The position numbers and the translations under genes are program-made. From UBA965 sp046303375 (lineage in GTDB: Bacteria; Chloroflexota; Chloroflexia; Chloroflexales; Roseiflexaceae), in contig JBKCGB010000081.1 in NCBI GenBank assembly GCA_046303375.1, positions 1-10,549 on the forward strand: a stretch of DNA of 10,549 bases, written 5' to 3'. Positions 1 to 7,052 of this stretch are shown in pieces (positions within the stretch are counted from its first letter, which is position 1; every line of letters starts with the position of its first letter). The notes under the pieces were generated by a model. That model was not told where the DNA came from. It was given only the letters and a program-made list of their open reading frames with translations, and ran no database searches.

Positions 1-58
1 GGCAAATGCCAATCCCTGACATCATCGTCACCATCACTTCAGCCATTCCCATTGCCAG
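1..58 (+). pseudogene. Inverted fragment of the same mevalonate kinase gene
   Basis: Read on the plus strand in the frame of the ATG at 6, these bases encode PDIIVTITSAIPIAS. This matches the strand leading into the GHMP phosphate-binding loop of mevalonate kinases, where the usual pattern is hydrophobic-T-I-x-S-x-I-P-I-A-S followed by GLGSGAA. In the family this segment lies a few residues after the point where the minus-strand kinase is cut (DPMLDLIGDML). The glycine-rich loop itself is missing: after IAS the frame reads CPAC and other unrelated residues, because the sequence has switched to the antisense of the kinase N-terminus. A short palindrome, CAGCTG, at 56-61 sits at the switch. I read this as a strand-switch (fold-back) junction at a contig end rather than a functional gene. 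The match is judged by eye, without an alignment. Confidence 0.65.
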
Positions 59-59
59 C

Positions 60-306
60 TGCCCAGCATGTCGCCAATCAGGTCGAGCATGGGGTCGTTG
101 TCAATGCCGAGTTGGCCACGTTGGGGTAAATCGGGACTGTACACCACACACCCGTGCCCGTGAGGGGCTGCGTCGATGCGCACGCTGGCAGCGATATCGG
201 GGAGCGGTACCGCGAGTGCTGGGCGCAGGTAGACGACGGCGTGTTCGCCGGCGATGATGAGCTTGGCGGCGGCATGCGCCGTCACAGACGGATGTGCGCT
301 GGTCAC
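60..306 (-). CDS. Mevalonate kinase, N-terminal part, broken at the left edge
   Basis: This is the first ~81 residues of a GHMP-superfamily mevalonate kinase, which phosphorylates mevalonate with ATP in isoprenoid synthesis. The family signature is clear: residues 15-34 read KLIIAGEHAVVYLRPALAVP, with the conserved Lys15 and the GEHAVVY segment. The chosen start is GTG at 304-306, because family members begin about 10-15 residues before that motif. An upstream in-frame ATG at 363 lies inside guaA and would add an unrelated leader. The gene follows the guaA stop by 4 bases, so it is probably read from the guaA transcript; the Shine-Dalgarno signal is weak. After residues ~71-81 (DPMLDLIGDML) the frame turns into non-family residues and stops at 34-36, where a kinase should continue for more than 200 residues. 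The expected continuation is found inverted at bases 1-58. The break is therefore taken as a junction at about 57-63, not as a natural C-terminus. The family call is firm; the cause of the break is inferred. Confidence 0.83.
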
Positions 307-310
307 GGGT

Positions 311-1849
311 TTATTCCCACTCAATGGTCGCTGGTGGTTTGGACGAAATGTCGTAGACCACACGATTGACGCCGGCCACCTCGTTGACGATACGGTTGCT
401 CACATGCGCCAAAAAGTCGTACGGCAAGTGTGCCCAGTCGGCAGTCATGAAATCCTCGGTGGTGATGGCACGCAAGGCTACCACATCGGCATAGGTGCGG
501 CCATCACCCATCACGCCCACGCTCTGGACGGGCAGTAGCACGGTAAAGGCTTGCTGCGTGGTGCGGTAGAGCCCTTTGGCACGCAGCTCGCTGATAAAGA
601 TGAAATCGGCCTCGCGGAGTGTGTCAGCGCGCTCACGCGTGATAGGACCGAGGATGCGCACGGCTAGCCCGGGCCCGGGGAAGGGATGGCGCCATACCCA
701 TTCTTCGGGTAGACCCAGCTCGAGCCCAGCGGCACGCACTTCGTCTTTAAAGAGGTAGCGCAACGGCTCAACCAGCGTGAGTTTCATATCGGCAGGCAAG
801 CCACCCACGTTGTGGTGGGTTTTGATGGTGACCCCTTTTTGGCGATCAGGCGCTTTGCTTTCGATGACGTCGGGGTAGAGTGTGCCTTGAGCGAGAAAGG
901 TCGCACCGTTGATGTTGCTCGCCTCGCGCTCAAAGACACGTACGAACTTCTCGCCGATGATTTTGCGTTTGCGCTCGGGGTCGCGCACATCGGCCAGGGC
1001 ATCGAGGAATTCAGCACTCGCATCGACAGCAATGAGGGGGATGCCTAGTGTATCGCGGAAGGTGTGGATGACTTGTTCGGCTTCGTTTTTGCGCAACAGG
1101 CCATTATCCACAAAGACACACGTCAAACGGTCGCCGATGGCGCGGTGGATGAGGAGCGCGGCCACCGCCGAGTCCACACCACCCGACAGTCCACAGATGA
1201 CTTTGCCGTCACCGACTTGGGCTTGGATGCGGGCGATGGCATCATTGACAAACGATGCCGGCTTCCAGCCAGGCTGGGCGCTACAAATGTCGAGGGCGAA
1301 GTGGCGCAGAATCTCGCGACCATGCGGTGAATGCACCACTTCGGGGTGGAACTGGATGCCGTACCAGCGTCGTTGCTCGTTGGCCATCGCCGCAAAAGGC
1401 GTACTTTCGTTGCCGGCAAGTGGGGTAAAGCCGGCAGGTAAAGCCTCGATGTGATCGCCGTGGCTCATCCATACTTGCTGGTTGGTGGGGAGCCCGGCAA
1501 AGAGAGCATGCGCGCAGTTGGCACTAATGGTGGCATTGCCGTATTCGCGCTGGGCGGCCCGTACCACGCGCCCACCGAGGGCGTGGCTCTGTAGTTGCAT
1601 GCCGTAGCAGATGCCTAGCACGGGGACCGTCACGTCGTGTAGCCAGGCGGGGAGCTGTGGGGCACCGTCGTCGTAGACGCTGGCAGGTCCACCGGACAGC
1701 ACGATGCCACGCACGTTGTGTGCAAAGACCTGGCTGTGGGGGGCATCGTGTGGGATGAGCTCGGAATACACGCCGATTTCGCGCAAGCGGCGGACAATCA
1801 GCTGGGCGGTTTGCGAGCCGAAATCGAGAACGGGAATGCATTCAGTCAT
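311..1849 (-). CDS. guaA: GMP synthase (glutamine-hydrolysing)
   Basis: A complete 512-residue GMP synthase, the usual length. It converts XMP, glutamine and ATP to GMP in the last step of guanine nucleotide synthesis in the cytosol. The N-terminal class I glutamine amidotransferase domain (about 5-190) has the nucleophile Cys81 in GICYGMQL and the His168/Glu170 partners in GIQFHPEVV. The ATP-pyrophosphatase domain follows, with its P-loop SGGVDS at 222-227. The C-terminal dimerisation domain ends in the conserved YDISSKPPATIEWE. The ATG at 1849 is chosen because MTECIPVLDFGSQ is the normal beginning; an in-frame extension to 1900 adds 17 residues foreign to the family. The Shine-Dalgarno match is poor (a GGA about 10 bases upstream). 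The gene is divergent from the SixA gene, and its last codons lie 4 bases from the mevalonate kinase start, so the two probably share an mRNA. All catalytic motifs are intact. Confidence 0.97.
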   Translation of the reverse strand: MTECIPVLDFGSQTAQLIVRRLREIGVYSELIPHDAPHSQVFAHNVRGIVLSGGPASVYDDGAPQLPAWLHDVTVPVLGICYGMQLQSHALGGRVVRAAQREYGNATISANCAHALFAGLPTNQQVWMSHGDHIEALPAGFTPLAGNESTPFAAMANEQRRWYGIQFHPEVVHSPHGREILRHFALDICSAQPGWKPASFVNDAIARIQAQVGDGKVICGLSGGVDSAVAALLIHRAIGDRLTCVFVDNGLLRKNEAEQVIHTFRDTLGIPLIAVDASAEFLDALADVRDPERKRKIIGEKFVRVFEREASNINGATFLAQGTLYPDVIESKAPDRQKGVTIKTHHNVGGLPADMKLTLVEPLRYLFKDEVRAAGLELGLPEEWVWRHPFPGPGLAVRILGPITRERADTLREADFIFISELRAKGLYRTTQQAFTVLLPVQSVGVMGDGRTYADVVALRAITTEDFMTADWAHLPYDFLAHVSNRIVNEVAGVNRVVYDISSKPPATIEWE

Positions 1850-1923
1850 GGTAATATGTCCATATGCCTGCGTAATTCCGCGCCGGATGGCAAGCCACAC
1901 GACCGGTAACTGGTGTTCTCTGA

Positions 1924-1932
1924 ATTATAGCA
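1924..1932 (-). promoter_or_regulatory. Extended -10 promoter element for guaA
   Basis: On the minus strand this reads TGCTATAAT, a perfect sigma-70 -10 hexamer with the extended TGn element. No convincing -35 lies 16-18 bases upstream, which is common for extended -10 promoters. Transcription would begin near 1917, giving guaA a leader of about 68 nucleotides. I see no riboswitch-like structure in that leader. The element lies between the guaA and SixA starts; I could not pick out an equally good promoter for SixA on the plus strand. Confidence 0.5.
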
Positions 1933-1942
1933 CGGGGGCGGG

Positions 1943-2413
1943 ATGGAACTCTACCTGTTGCGACATGCTATTGCCGAAGAACGAAGTGCATCGGGCGACG
2001 ATGCACAACGCGTGCTCACATCGGCAGGCATCACCCAAGCAACACATACAGCCATGGCCATGCAGACCCTCAATATACGACTGAATACGATTGCAACGAG
2101 TCCGTTTTATCGGACACGCCAGACTGCCGACATCATCGCACACAGCTATCAACTGCAACCGGTAGTTGATGAGCGCTTGGCGCCCGGCTTTGATGTGCAT
2201 GTCGTCAATCACATCGTGCAACAGATTCCCACCCACAACCTCTTGATTGTGGCACACGAGCCTGATCTGAGTTGGGTAATCTGGTCCCTGGTGAACAAAC
2301 GGGTCAACGTGCAACGCGCCGGTCTGTTCCGCCTCGATCGTACCGCACAAGGGTGGACGTTTGTATACGAACTCGACCCACCAGCACAGCTTGCCTTGAT
2401 TAAATATTCGTGA
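1943..2413 (+). CDS. sixA: SixA-type phosphohistidine phosphatase (histidine phosphatase superfamily)
   Basis: A 156-residue protein with the size and motifs of SixA, the small branch of the histidine phosphatase superfamily. The catalytic RH motif is at the N-terminus (LLRHAIAEE, Arg7 and His8, His8 being the phospho-acceptor). The second arginine region is ATSPFYRTRQTA (51-62), an acidic residue is available in VDERL (75-79), and the second catalytic histidine is His105 in LIVAHEPDLS. E. coli SixA removes phosphate from histidine on phosphotransfer proteins. In this organism the target is unknown, and no histidine kinase or phosphotransfer gene is in the window. The ATG at 1943 starts directly at the first beta-strand (MELYLLRHA) and has a purine-rich GGGGGCGGG just before it. 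The gene stands alone on the plus strand, divergent from guaA and convergent with the propeller lipoprotein, which ends 15 bases away. A general small-molecule phosphatase of the same superfamily is the alternative. Confidence 0.83.
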   Translation: MELYLLRHAIAEERSASGDDAQRVLTSAGITQATHTAMAMQTLNIRLNTIATSPFYRTRQTADIIAHSYQLQPVVDERLAPGFDVHVVNHIVQQIPTHNLLIVAHEPDLSWVIWSLVNKRVNVQRAGLFRLDRTAQGWTFVYELDPPAQLALIKYS

Positions 2414-2428
2414 TGGTGTGGCTCATTG

Positions 2429-3757
2429 TTAGGGCACCCACACCAACGCTGATTGTTGGTCGACACCACGCACCAGTGCTTGGGCAGGTTGTTGGCCGAG
2501 CGGCCATAACCAGATGTCACCAGGGTCGTTGGTACGACCGTATTCTTCGTTGGGAGGGATACCAGGTGACCATTCAGGTGGGAGTACGACTGCCAAGCCT
2601 TGGCCATCGGGTTGCCACGCAAATCGTTGTGCACGCGCCAGTGATTCACCTACCACGGTGCCTGTGGCGTTAAAACTGCCTTCGGGGAGAAATATTTCTC
2701 GGGTACTATCGAGGGTATACACAGCAGTACTCCACACATCCCACCCCGTAAAGCCACGTGCATCGCCAGTGTTTTGCGTGGTAATGGCGTACATATCGCC
2801 TCGTGGTGCAAGCGTGGTTTGGCGTGCCCAGCCCGCAAAGTCGCCAAGCAGCGTTTGTGTGCCGTCGTAGGCATCCACACGCATGATGAGATTGATATCG
2901 ACTTCGACGCGCATGCCGATAAAGACGTGGTAGATGAGTGATTTACCGTCTTGGCTCCACCGTGGGCGATAGACGACTAGTCCTTGGGTGGCTTCGCCGG
3001 GCTCACCACCGTTGGCAGTCACGGGATTCCAGCCATTTTCGCCTTGCATGTTGACCAAATGCAACATGTTGCCTGCCGTGTTATCGGGATCGGCTGCAGA
3101 GGCATCACTACGGCTTGGGCGGGTGACATACGCCAACCGTCTGCCGTCGGGTGCGACCACGGGGTCACATCCTGCACCAAAAGCGATTTCTTTTTTGTCG
3201 GCTACCGTGAAATACATGACCGTAGCACTTCGACAAAAGCGTGCCCATTCCAGCCAGGTAGTGCGCTGCGGTACCAACGTCTCACTACTGGCGTACACGA
3301 GTCCATTGCCATCTGGTGTCCAACTGACATCAGCAATGGTGCGGGTTTGGTCGCCGAGCTGTGTCAGTGCAACACTCGCACGATCGACGAGCCACAGCGT
3401 ATCAACGTCTTGGTTGCGCCGAATGACTGCAATCGTCATGCCGTCTGGTGACGGTGCAAAGTCAACTGCATCAGAGACAATCGGTCGGATGCTGTTTTGG
3501 CGCAGACTATAGGCGACGAGGCTGCCATTTTGGATAAAGAGCAGCTCGCCACCTTCAGGTATTGTTGCAGGCACAGGGCTGGCAGAGGGGCTTTCGGCTA
3601 CTGCGGTGTCGGTCGGTACCACAATCGTCGGCATACCGTCGCTGGTGAGTGTGGGGGTATCTGCGGCAGCCGTAGATGATGGCGTGCTCGCTGTAGGTGC
3701 CGCACAGCTCACGCATAGCAGTACGATTACCCAGATGGAGGTCATGTAGCGTAGCAT
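2429..3757 (-). CDS. Secreted lipoprotein with PD40-type beta-propeller
   Basis: A 442-residue exported protein. A short signal peptide (1-17: MLRYM then hydrophobic IWVIVLL) leads to a probable lipidation site at Cys18 in LLCVSC; the Cys at -3 is unusual for a lipobox. Residues 19-65 are a Thr/Ser/Pro/Ala-rich linker typical of surface lipoproteins. The rest carries six propeller motifs of the WD40-like PD40 (TolB) type, each centred on x-P-D-G or close to it: 103-106 SPDG, 147-150 TPDG, 202-205 APDG, 268-271 SQDG, 317-320 APRG and 382-385 QPDG, each followed by a hydrophobic strand. Cys175 and Cys197 could form a disulphide outside the membrane. The ATG at 3757 is fixed by an AAGGAG seven bases upstream. 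A longer frame to 3907 lacks a signal peptide and overlaps the permease. It is the last gene of the five-gene run, 14 bases after the permease, so it probably works with that exporter as a sensor, scaffold or substrate-contact protein. Its partner is unknown. Confidence 0.78.
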   Translation of the reverse strand: MLRYMTSIWVIVLLCVSCAAPTASTPSSTAAADTPTLTSDGMPTIVVPTDTAVAESPSASPVPATIPEGGELLFIQNGSLVAYSLRQNSIRPIVSDAVDFAPSPDGMTIAVIRRNQDVDTLWLVDRASVALTQLGDQTRTIADVSWTPDGNGLVYASSETLVPQRTTWLEWARFCRSATVMYFTVADKKEIAFGAGCDPVVAPDGRRLAYVTRPSRSDASAADPDNTAGNMLHLVNMQGENGWNPVTANGGEPGEATQGLVVYRPRWSQDGKSLIYHVFIGMRVEVDINLIMRVDAYDGTQTLLGDFAGWARQTTLAPRGDMYAITTQNTGDARGFTGWDVWSTAVYTLDSTREIFLPEGSFNATGTVVGESLARAQRFAWQPDGQGLAVVLPPEWSPGIPPNEEYGRTNDPGDIWLWPLGQQPAQALVRGVDQQSALVWVP

Positions 3758-3764
3758 AGAGATG

Positions 3765-3770
3765 CTCCTT
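3765..3770 (-). promoter_or_regulatory. Shine-Dalgarno site that fixes the lipoprotein start
   Basis: The minus strand reads AAGGAG, followed by seven bases and the ATG at 3757. This strong site decides between that start and the in-frame start 150 bases upstream. It lies in the 14-base gap after the permease stop, so the lipoprotein is translated from the shared mRNA by its own initiation. Confidence 0.8.
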
Positions 3771-3771
3771 G

Positions 3772-4626
3772 TTAGCGAGTTGGCCACAGTCGACGCATCG
3801 CACCCGCGATACATGCCAAGCTTATCAGCCATGATTCGATAATACTCACAATCCACATGGCTGGCAATTGCAGTGTGCTGCTCATAAACGATGCTGGCGT
3901 CAACCACACGGCTTGTTCGCTGATGGCTGAACTGGTCAAGATGAGTGTGGCAATGGGATGCACTGGCAGGACGAAATAGCCAAGGAATTCGAGAATATTG
4001 GTGCTAGTGAAGAGTGACTGCCAAATGGTGGGTACCGTGAATGCCAGAATGGGTATGCCAAACAACACGCCAAACACACATGAAAGCGACAGACCGATTG
4101 CCATGAGTGGTGAGCTTGCTCGGCTCGACCAGTAGACACCACAGCAGGTGGCCGCCCCCATATGCGCCAACAGGACGGCATACATGATGAATAACTCGGT
4201 GGTGTCGACACCACCAATCAGGAGCGGGATGGCAATCAGTGGTGTCATCGCACTCAAGAGCAAGCCGCCATAGGCCATTGTCGCGCATATTTTGCCAATC
4301 ACAATCGCACCTGCACTGAGTTGTGAGGTGAGCAGTAGGTCAAATGTCTGGCGTTCACGTTCACCGGCAATGCTGCTGGCCGCCAAAATAGTGGTAAGCA
4401 CGAGCAAGACAAGCATGGCAGTGCCAATCAGTGTCAAAAAAACCGTGTTGCCTGTTTCACTGCTGGCTGTAGCGCGATTGCTCGACGAAAGATCACTTGC
4501 GGTATATACCAAGAGCATGGTACTTGCCACGGCGCTGAGAAACCCTGCTAACAACCAGAATGCACGAGGTGAGCGCATGCGTCCACGTACTTCACGAATC
4601 ACAATCGGGTTAATGTTGTGCCACAT
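3772..4626 (-). CDS. ABC-2 type transporter permease
   Basis: A 284-residue integral membrane protein, the likely partner of the ATPase just upstream. The N-terminus (MWHNINPIVIREVRGRMRSP) is the cytosolic amphipathic start typical of ABC-2 permeases. Hydrophobic segments are seen near 23-43, 62-86, 114-138, 144-166, 173-199, 212-232 and 255-276, giving six or seven membrane spans. Between the second and third lies the family's cytosolic coupling segment, GERERQTFDLLLTSQLS (88-104), which contacts the ATPase. The span 44-60 is Ser/Thr-rich and probably extracellular. ATG 4626 is preceded by GAGGA five bases away. The gene starts 16 bases after the ATPase stop and ends 14 bases before the lipoprotein. 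One permease with one ATPase would make a homodimeric exporter. The substrate cannot be deduced; ABC-2 exporters move lipids, glycans, peptides or drugs. Confidence 0.86.
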   Translation of the reverse strand: MWHNINPIVIREVRGRMRSPRAFWLLAGFLSAVASTMLLVYTASDLSSSNRATASSETGNTVFLTLIGTAMLVLLVLTTILAASSIAGERERQTFDLLLTSQLSAGAIVIGKICATMAYGGLLLSAMTPLIAIPLLIGGVDTTELFIMYAVLLAHMGAATCCGVYWSSRASSPLMAIGLSLSCVFGVLFGIPILAFTVPTIWQSLFTSTNILEFLGYFVLPVHPIATLILTSSAISEQAVWLTPASFMSSTLQLPAMWIVSIIESWLISLACIAGAMRRLWPTR

Positions 4627-4642
4627 ACCATTCCTCGGGCAT

Positions 4643-5566
4643 CTAGATGGTGCTACCAGTCACCTGCAAAAATGTACGTTCGAGTGTGTTGGCTTCGCTG
4701 GCGAATTGATGGATGGGAATATCGGCGGCAATACAGGCCTTGAGGAGTGTGGCTTGGGCTGCGTCATCACCCTTCATATGTATCACATACCGTGTCGGTA
4801 ACTGAGCATCTGCACTCATGCGATAACCGAGGGCTTCGACCACGTGGCGCAGTTGTGGGCTGGGTTCTGTGGTTTGTACCACAATCCGCCGTGTCTGCTG
4901 CGTGCTCAACAACGCAGTGAGTGTGTCGTAGGCGATGAGTTTGCCGTGATCCAAAATAATTAAATGTGTGCATAAATCAGCTAAATCGGCCAAAATATGC
5001 GAACTAATCAGGATGGTTTTGCCTTGGTCGTGTAGCTCGTGGAGCAATGCACGTAACTCGACTCGCGCACGTGGGTCGAGCCCACTGGCTGGCTCGTCCA
5101 GGACCAGCACCGTAGGATCGTGGAGTAGCGCACGCGCCAGACTCAAGCGCTGTGCCATGCCACGTGAGAGACTCATGACGGCACTTTCGCGCTTGTTGCT
5201 CAAATCGACGAGCCCGAGTAAATCATCAATCAGGCGTGGGCGTTCGTGCGCAGGAATATGAAAACAGCGTGCATAAAAATCAAGGTATTCGCGGGCACTC
5301 ATGTGCTCGTATACCCCGAATGTATCAGGCATGAAGCCGATTAGACGACGCACCACATGTGCTTGCTCTGTCACTGATACGCCGTTGACTAGCACATCAC
5401 CACGAGTGGGCCGAACGAGGGTGGTCAGGATGCGCATGGTGGTGGTTTTGCCTGCGCCGTTGGGCCCGATTAAGCCGACAGTGGCACCTGCAGGGATGTC
5501 ACAGTGGAGGTCGCCAAGTGCACACACATCACCATACTGTTTGTGGAGATGCTGAAATGCAATCAT
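4643..5566 (-). CDS. ABC-2 type exporter ATP-binding protein
   Basis: A 307-residue cytosolic ATPase of the CcmA/DrrA-like type that drives ABC-2 exporters. All nucleotide-binding motifs are visible: Walker A GPNGAGKTT (34-42), signature LSRGMAQRLSLARAL (133-147, an SRGM variant of LSGGQ), Walker B VLVLDEPASGLDP (153-165) and the switch histidine His190 in ISSHIL. The Q-loop glutamine is replaced by Asp81 in IGFMPDTFGVYEHMS; the MPD form occurs in a known branch of exporter ATPases, so it is not a defect. After about 215 a C-terminal extension of ~90 residues (RRIVVQTTEPSP onward) resembles the alpha/beta tail seen in many of these proteins. ATG 5566 is preceded by AAGGGGAG about ten bases upstream, a slightly long spacing. 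The permease follows after 16 bases and a methyltransferase precedes it by 25 bases. Function as exporter motor is firm; the cargo is unknown. Confidence 0.94.
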   Translation of the reverse strand: MIAFQHLHKQYGDVCALGDLHCDIPAGATVGLIGPNGAGKTTTMRILTTLVRPTRGDVLVNGVSVTEQAHVVRRLIGFMPDTFGVYEHMSAREYLDFYARCFHIPAHERPRLIDDLLGLVDLSNKRESAVMSLSRGMAQRLSLARALLHDPTVLVLDEPASGLDPRARVELRALLHELHDQGKTILISSHILADLADLCTHLIILDHGKLIAYDTLTALLSTQQTRRIVVQTTEPSPQLRHVVEALGYRMSADAQLPTRYVIHMKGDDAAQATLLKACIAADIPIHQFASEANTLERTFLQVTGSTI

Positions 5567-5591
5567 GGTCTACTCACTCCCCTTGTGTTGA

Positions 5592-6212
5592 TTACACAGT
5601 GCTGTTGCGACGCAATACATAGACGCCGAGATCACAGATGCCACTCAGCATTGTGTGACTGCGTTCAATGCGAAAAAACGGCTCCATGAGTTCTTGGTAA
5701 TGCGTTACCCCACGAATATTGTTGCCGCGGTCAAGCCAGTGCATAGCCCGCCCAAACACATTCCATCGATGTTGTGTGGGGATATCTTCGACCATCAGAA
5801 TGGTACCATCGGTGGTGATGACACGATGCAACTCTTGTGCGGCACGGCGCACAAACGCATCGTCGAGATGGTGAAATACCCCCATAATCAACGCCGCATC
5901 AAAACTCCCATCGTGAAATCCGAGCAGGTCGCCACTCATCACTAAAAACTCGCGCTCGTAGCGTTTTTTGGCGTATGATACGTAGTGCTCTGCCACATCA
6001 AACCCGATATAGCGCTCGGCAGGGAAACTACGTGCAAATTGCCCAGTACCACAACCGTAATCTAGGAAGCGTCGCGATGTGTCACCACCAAATGGATTGA
6101 GCTCACGCTCGATGACTCGGTAATCTGCCACAAACCCGAACTCTGCCACATTGCGCAATAAGTTCCACATGAATGGCTGACGTGCAAGGGCATCAAGCAA
6201 CTGTTGTAGCAT
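5592..6212 (-). CDS. Class I SAM-dependent methyltransferase (first-listed, shorter)
   Basis: A 206-residue Rossmann-fold methyltransferase. Motif I, which binds S-adenosylmethionine, is FLDYGCGTGQFA (49-60). The ribose-binding acidic residue is Asp72 in YIGFDVAE. The motif IV region is FDAALIMGVFHHLDD (104-118), followed by ELHRVITTDGTILMVEDIP (127-145). The HHLDD sequence and the mid-length are typical of methyltransferase family 11/25 proteins that act on small molecules, lipids or sugars; the acceptor cannot be told. The start is taken at 6212 because GGAG lies seven bases before that ATG. An in-frame ATG at 6227, five codons earlier, has no such site. The neighbouring methyltransferase gene ends 17 bases upstream (2 bases if 6227 is used) and the exporter ATPase starts 25 bases downstream, so it belongs to the same operon. 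It shares the fold but no evident close relationship with its neighbour. Confidence 0.85.
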   Translation of the reverse strand: MLQQLLDALARQPFMWNLLRNVAEFGFVADYRVIERELNPFGGDTSRRFLDYGCGTGQFARSFPAERYIGFDVAEHYVSYAKKRYEREFLVMSGDLLGFHDGSFDAALIMGVFHHLDDAFVRRAAQELHRVITTDGTILMVEDIPTQHRWNVFGRAMHWLDRGNNIRGVTHYQELMEPFFRIERSHTMLSGICDLGVYVLRRNSTV

Positions 6213-6219
6213 TCCATCA

Positions 6220-6223
6220 CTCC
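6220..6223 (-). promoter_or_regulatory. Shine-Dalgarno site favouring the inner methyltransferase start
   Basis: The minus strand reads GGAG with seven bases to the ATG at 6212. The alternative ATG at 6227 has only an A/T-rich stretch before it. The evidence favours the inner start but does not exclude the outer one, which nearly touches the preceding stop codon. Confidence 0.5.
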
Positions 6224-6229
6224 ACATAA

Positions 6230-6970
6230 CTAAGATTGATCAATTGGGCGTTGCGCAAGACACAGCAATGATACCCCAACCGGCAGTGATATGCCAATTC
6301 GAAGCAATGCGGCTTCGAGATTAAGCGCGGTGAGGCCGATCCGATTCACAAGCGGCGATGGCAATTCCACATCAGAATGGTCGAGCGCGGCTGTGTGTCG
6401 CAGTCGCTCCATGGTGACTTGTGCCAACACCAACGGCAACAAGACGGTATTGACACAGCTGAGTTTTTGGACATGAAATCCCGCCTGCTGTAGCAACGAA
6501 GTCAGCCCGCGGGGCGTGTAGCGCCGTGCCCCATGTACGCGCTGATGATGATGGCCTCCCAGCCAGTCAAATGCTGCGACCCGCAGCAATAGATGCCCTC
6601 CGGGTGCCATGACACGGTAGCATTCTTTGAGTGCTGCCAGATCATCAGCAACTGCACGGTGGTAAATCACATCGAATGTGGTCACCAAATCAAATGATTG
6701 GTCACGGAATGGAATGGCGTTTATCGATGCACAAGCCACAGAAATATCACGTTGCTGGGTGTATCCACACGCCACGGATTCATAATCGAATCCGATGATG
6801 TGACCATACTTTGTCAACCATTTTGCATTACCACCCGTGCCACATCCTGCATCGAGAATGGTTGTAATTGGGAGTCCTTGGAGCCATACATCAGCGATAC
6901 GGCGCATCCCCACATACCACCAGAGTTGGTCTTCGACATGCGCCATTACCTCGTATTCGAGACGCTCCAT
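6230..6970 (-). CDS. Class I SAM-dependent methyltransferase with hydrophobic C-terminus
   Basis: A 246-residue methyltransferase and the first gene of the minus-strand run. The N-terminus EDQLWWYVGMRRI (13-25) is the E-D-x-x-W-W-y-x-g-R-R block of a common methyltransferase group often found near glycosyltransferases and polyprenyl-linked glycan genes. Motif I is ILDAGCGTGGNAKWL (38-52), the ribose-binding acid is Asp62 in IIGFDYE, motif IV is FDLVTTFDVIYH (93-104), and RVMAPGGHLLLRVAAFDWL (119-137) forms the next core strands. A histidine-rich loop with HGARRYT (146-152) matches the G-x-R-R-Y-T position of the group. The tail (about 205-240), with NLEAALLRIGISLPVGVSLL, is hydrophobic or amphipathic and could hold the enzyme at the membrane. 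ATG 6970 has a very strong GGAGG six bases upstream. It is divergent from the DUF507 gene; I found no clear promoter for it in the ~90-base gap. The acceptor is unknown, but a lipid-linked or envelope substrate is the best inference. Confidence 0.85.
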   Translation of the reverse strand: MERLEYEVMAHVEDQLWWYVGMRRIADVWLQGLPITTILDAGCGTGGNAKWLTKYGHIIGFDYESVACGYTQQRDISVACASINAIPFRDQSFDLVTTFDVIYHRAVADDLAALKECYRVMAPGGHLLLRVAAFDWLGGHHHQRVHGARRYTPRGLTSLLQQAGFHVQKLSCVNTVLLPLVLAQVTMERLRHTAALDHSDVELPSPLVNRIGLTALNLEAALLRIGISLPVGVSLLCLAQRPIDQS

Positions 6971-6989
6971 GCAACTCCTCCATCATGTA

Positions 6990-7018
6990 TTGACGAATAC
7001 TAGATTACCACATAAACT
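6990..7018 (+). promoter_or_regulatory. Sigma-70 type promoter for the DUF507 gene
   Basis: TTGACG at 6990-6995 and TAAACT at 7013-7018 are separated by 17 bases, the ideal spacing. They match the -35 and -10 consensus at five and four of six positions. Transcription would start near 7025, about 40 bases before the DUF507 start. The promoter lies in the divergent gap with the methyltransferase gene, whose own promoter must overlap this region. Confidence 0.55.
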
Positions 7019-7052
7019 AGGTATGTAGTGTAGAGTGCACTTTTCCGTGAGC

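Noticed and set aside
6..257. Plus-strand open frame beginning MPIPDII
   Set aside because: Only the first ~18 codons make sense, as an inverted mevalonate kinase piece. The remainder is an Arg/Cys-rich antisense reading of the kinase N-terminus.
307..363. N-terminal extension of mevalonate kinase to the ATG at 363
   Set aside because: It lies inside the conserved C-terminal codons of guaA, and the 19 residues do not resemble the family.
1850..1900. N-terminal extension of guaA
   Set aside because: The 17 extra residues are not part of GMP synthases, and no ribosome site is seen for that start.
1925..2350. Minus-strand open frame of about 140 residues across the SixA gene
   Set aside because: The plus-strand frame carries complete histidine-phosphatase motifs; the antisense frame has no recognisable pattern.
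2414..2445. Inverted repeat TGGTGTGG / CCACACCA between the SixA and lipoprotein genes, as a terminator
   Set aside because: The 8-base stem has a 16-base loop and no T tract on either side, and it overlaps the last lipoprotein codons. A role in termination is possible but not supported.
3758..3907. Longer N-terminus for the propeller lipoprotein
   Set aside because: It would overlap the permease, bury the signal peptide inside the protein and ignore the strong AAGGAG site at 3765-3770.
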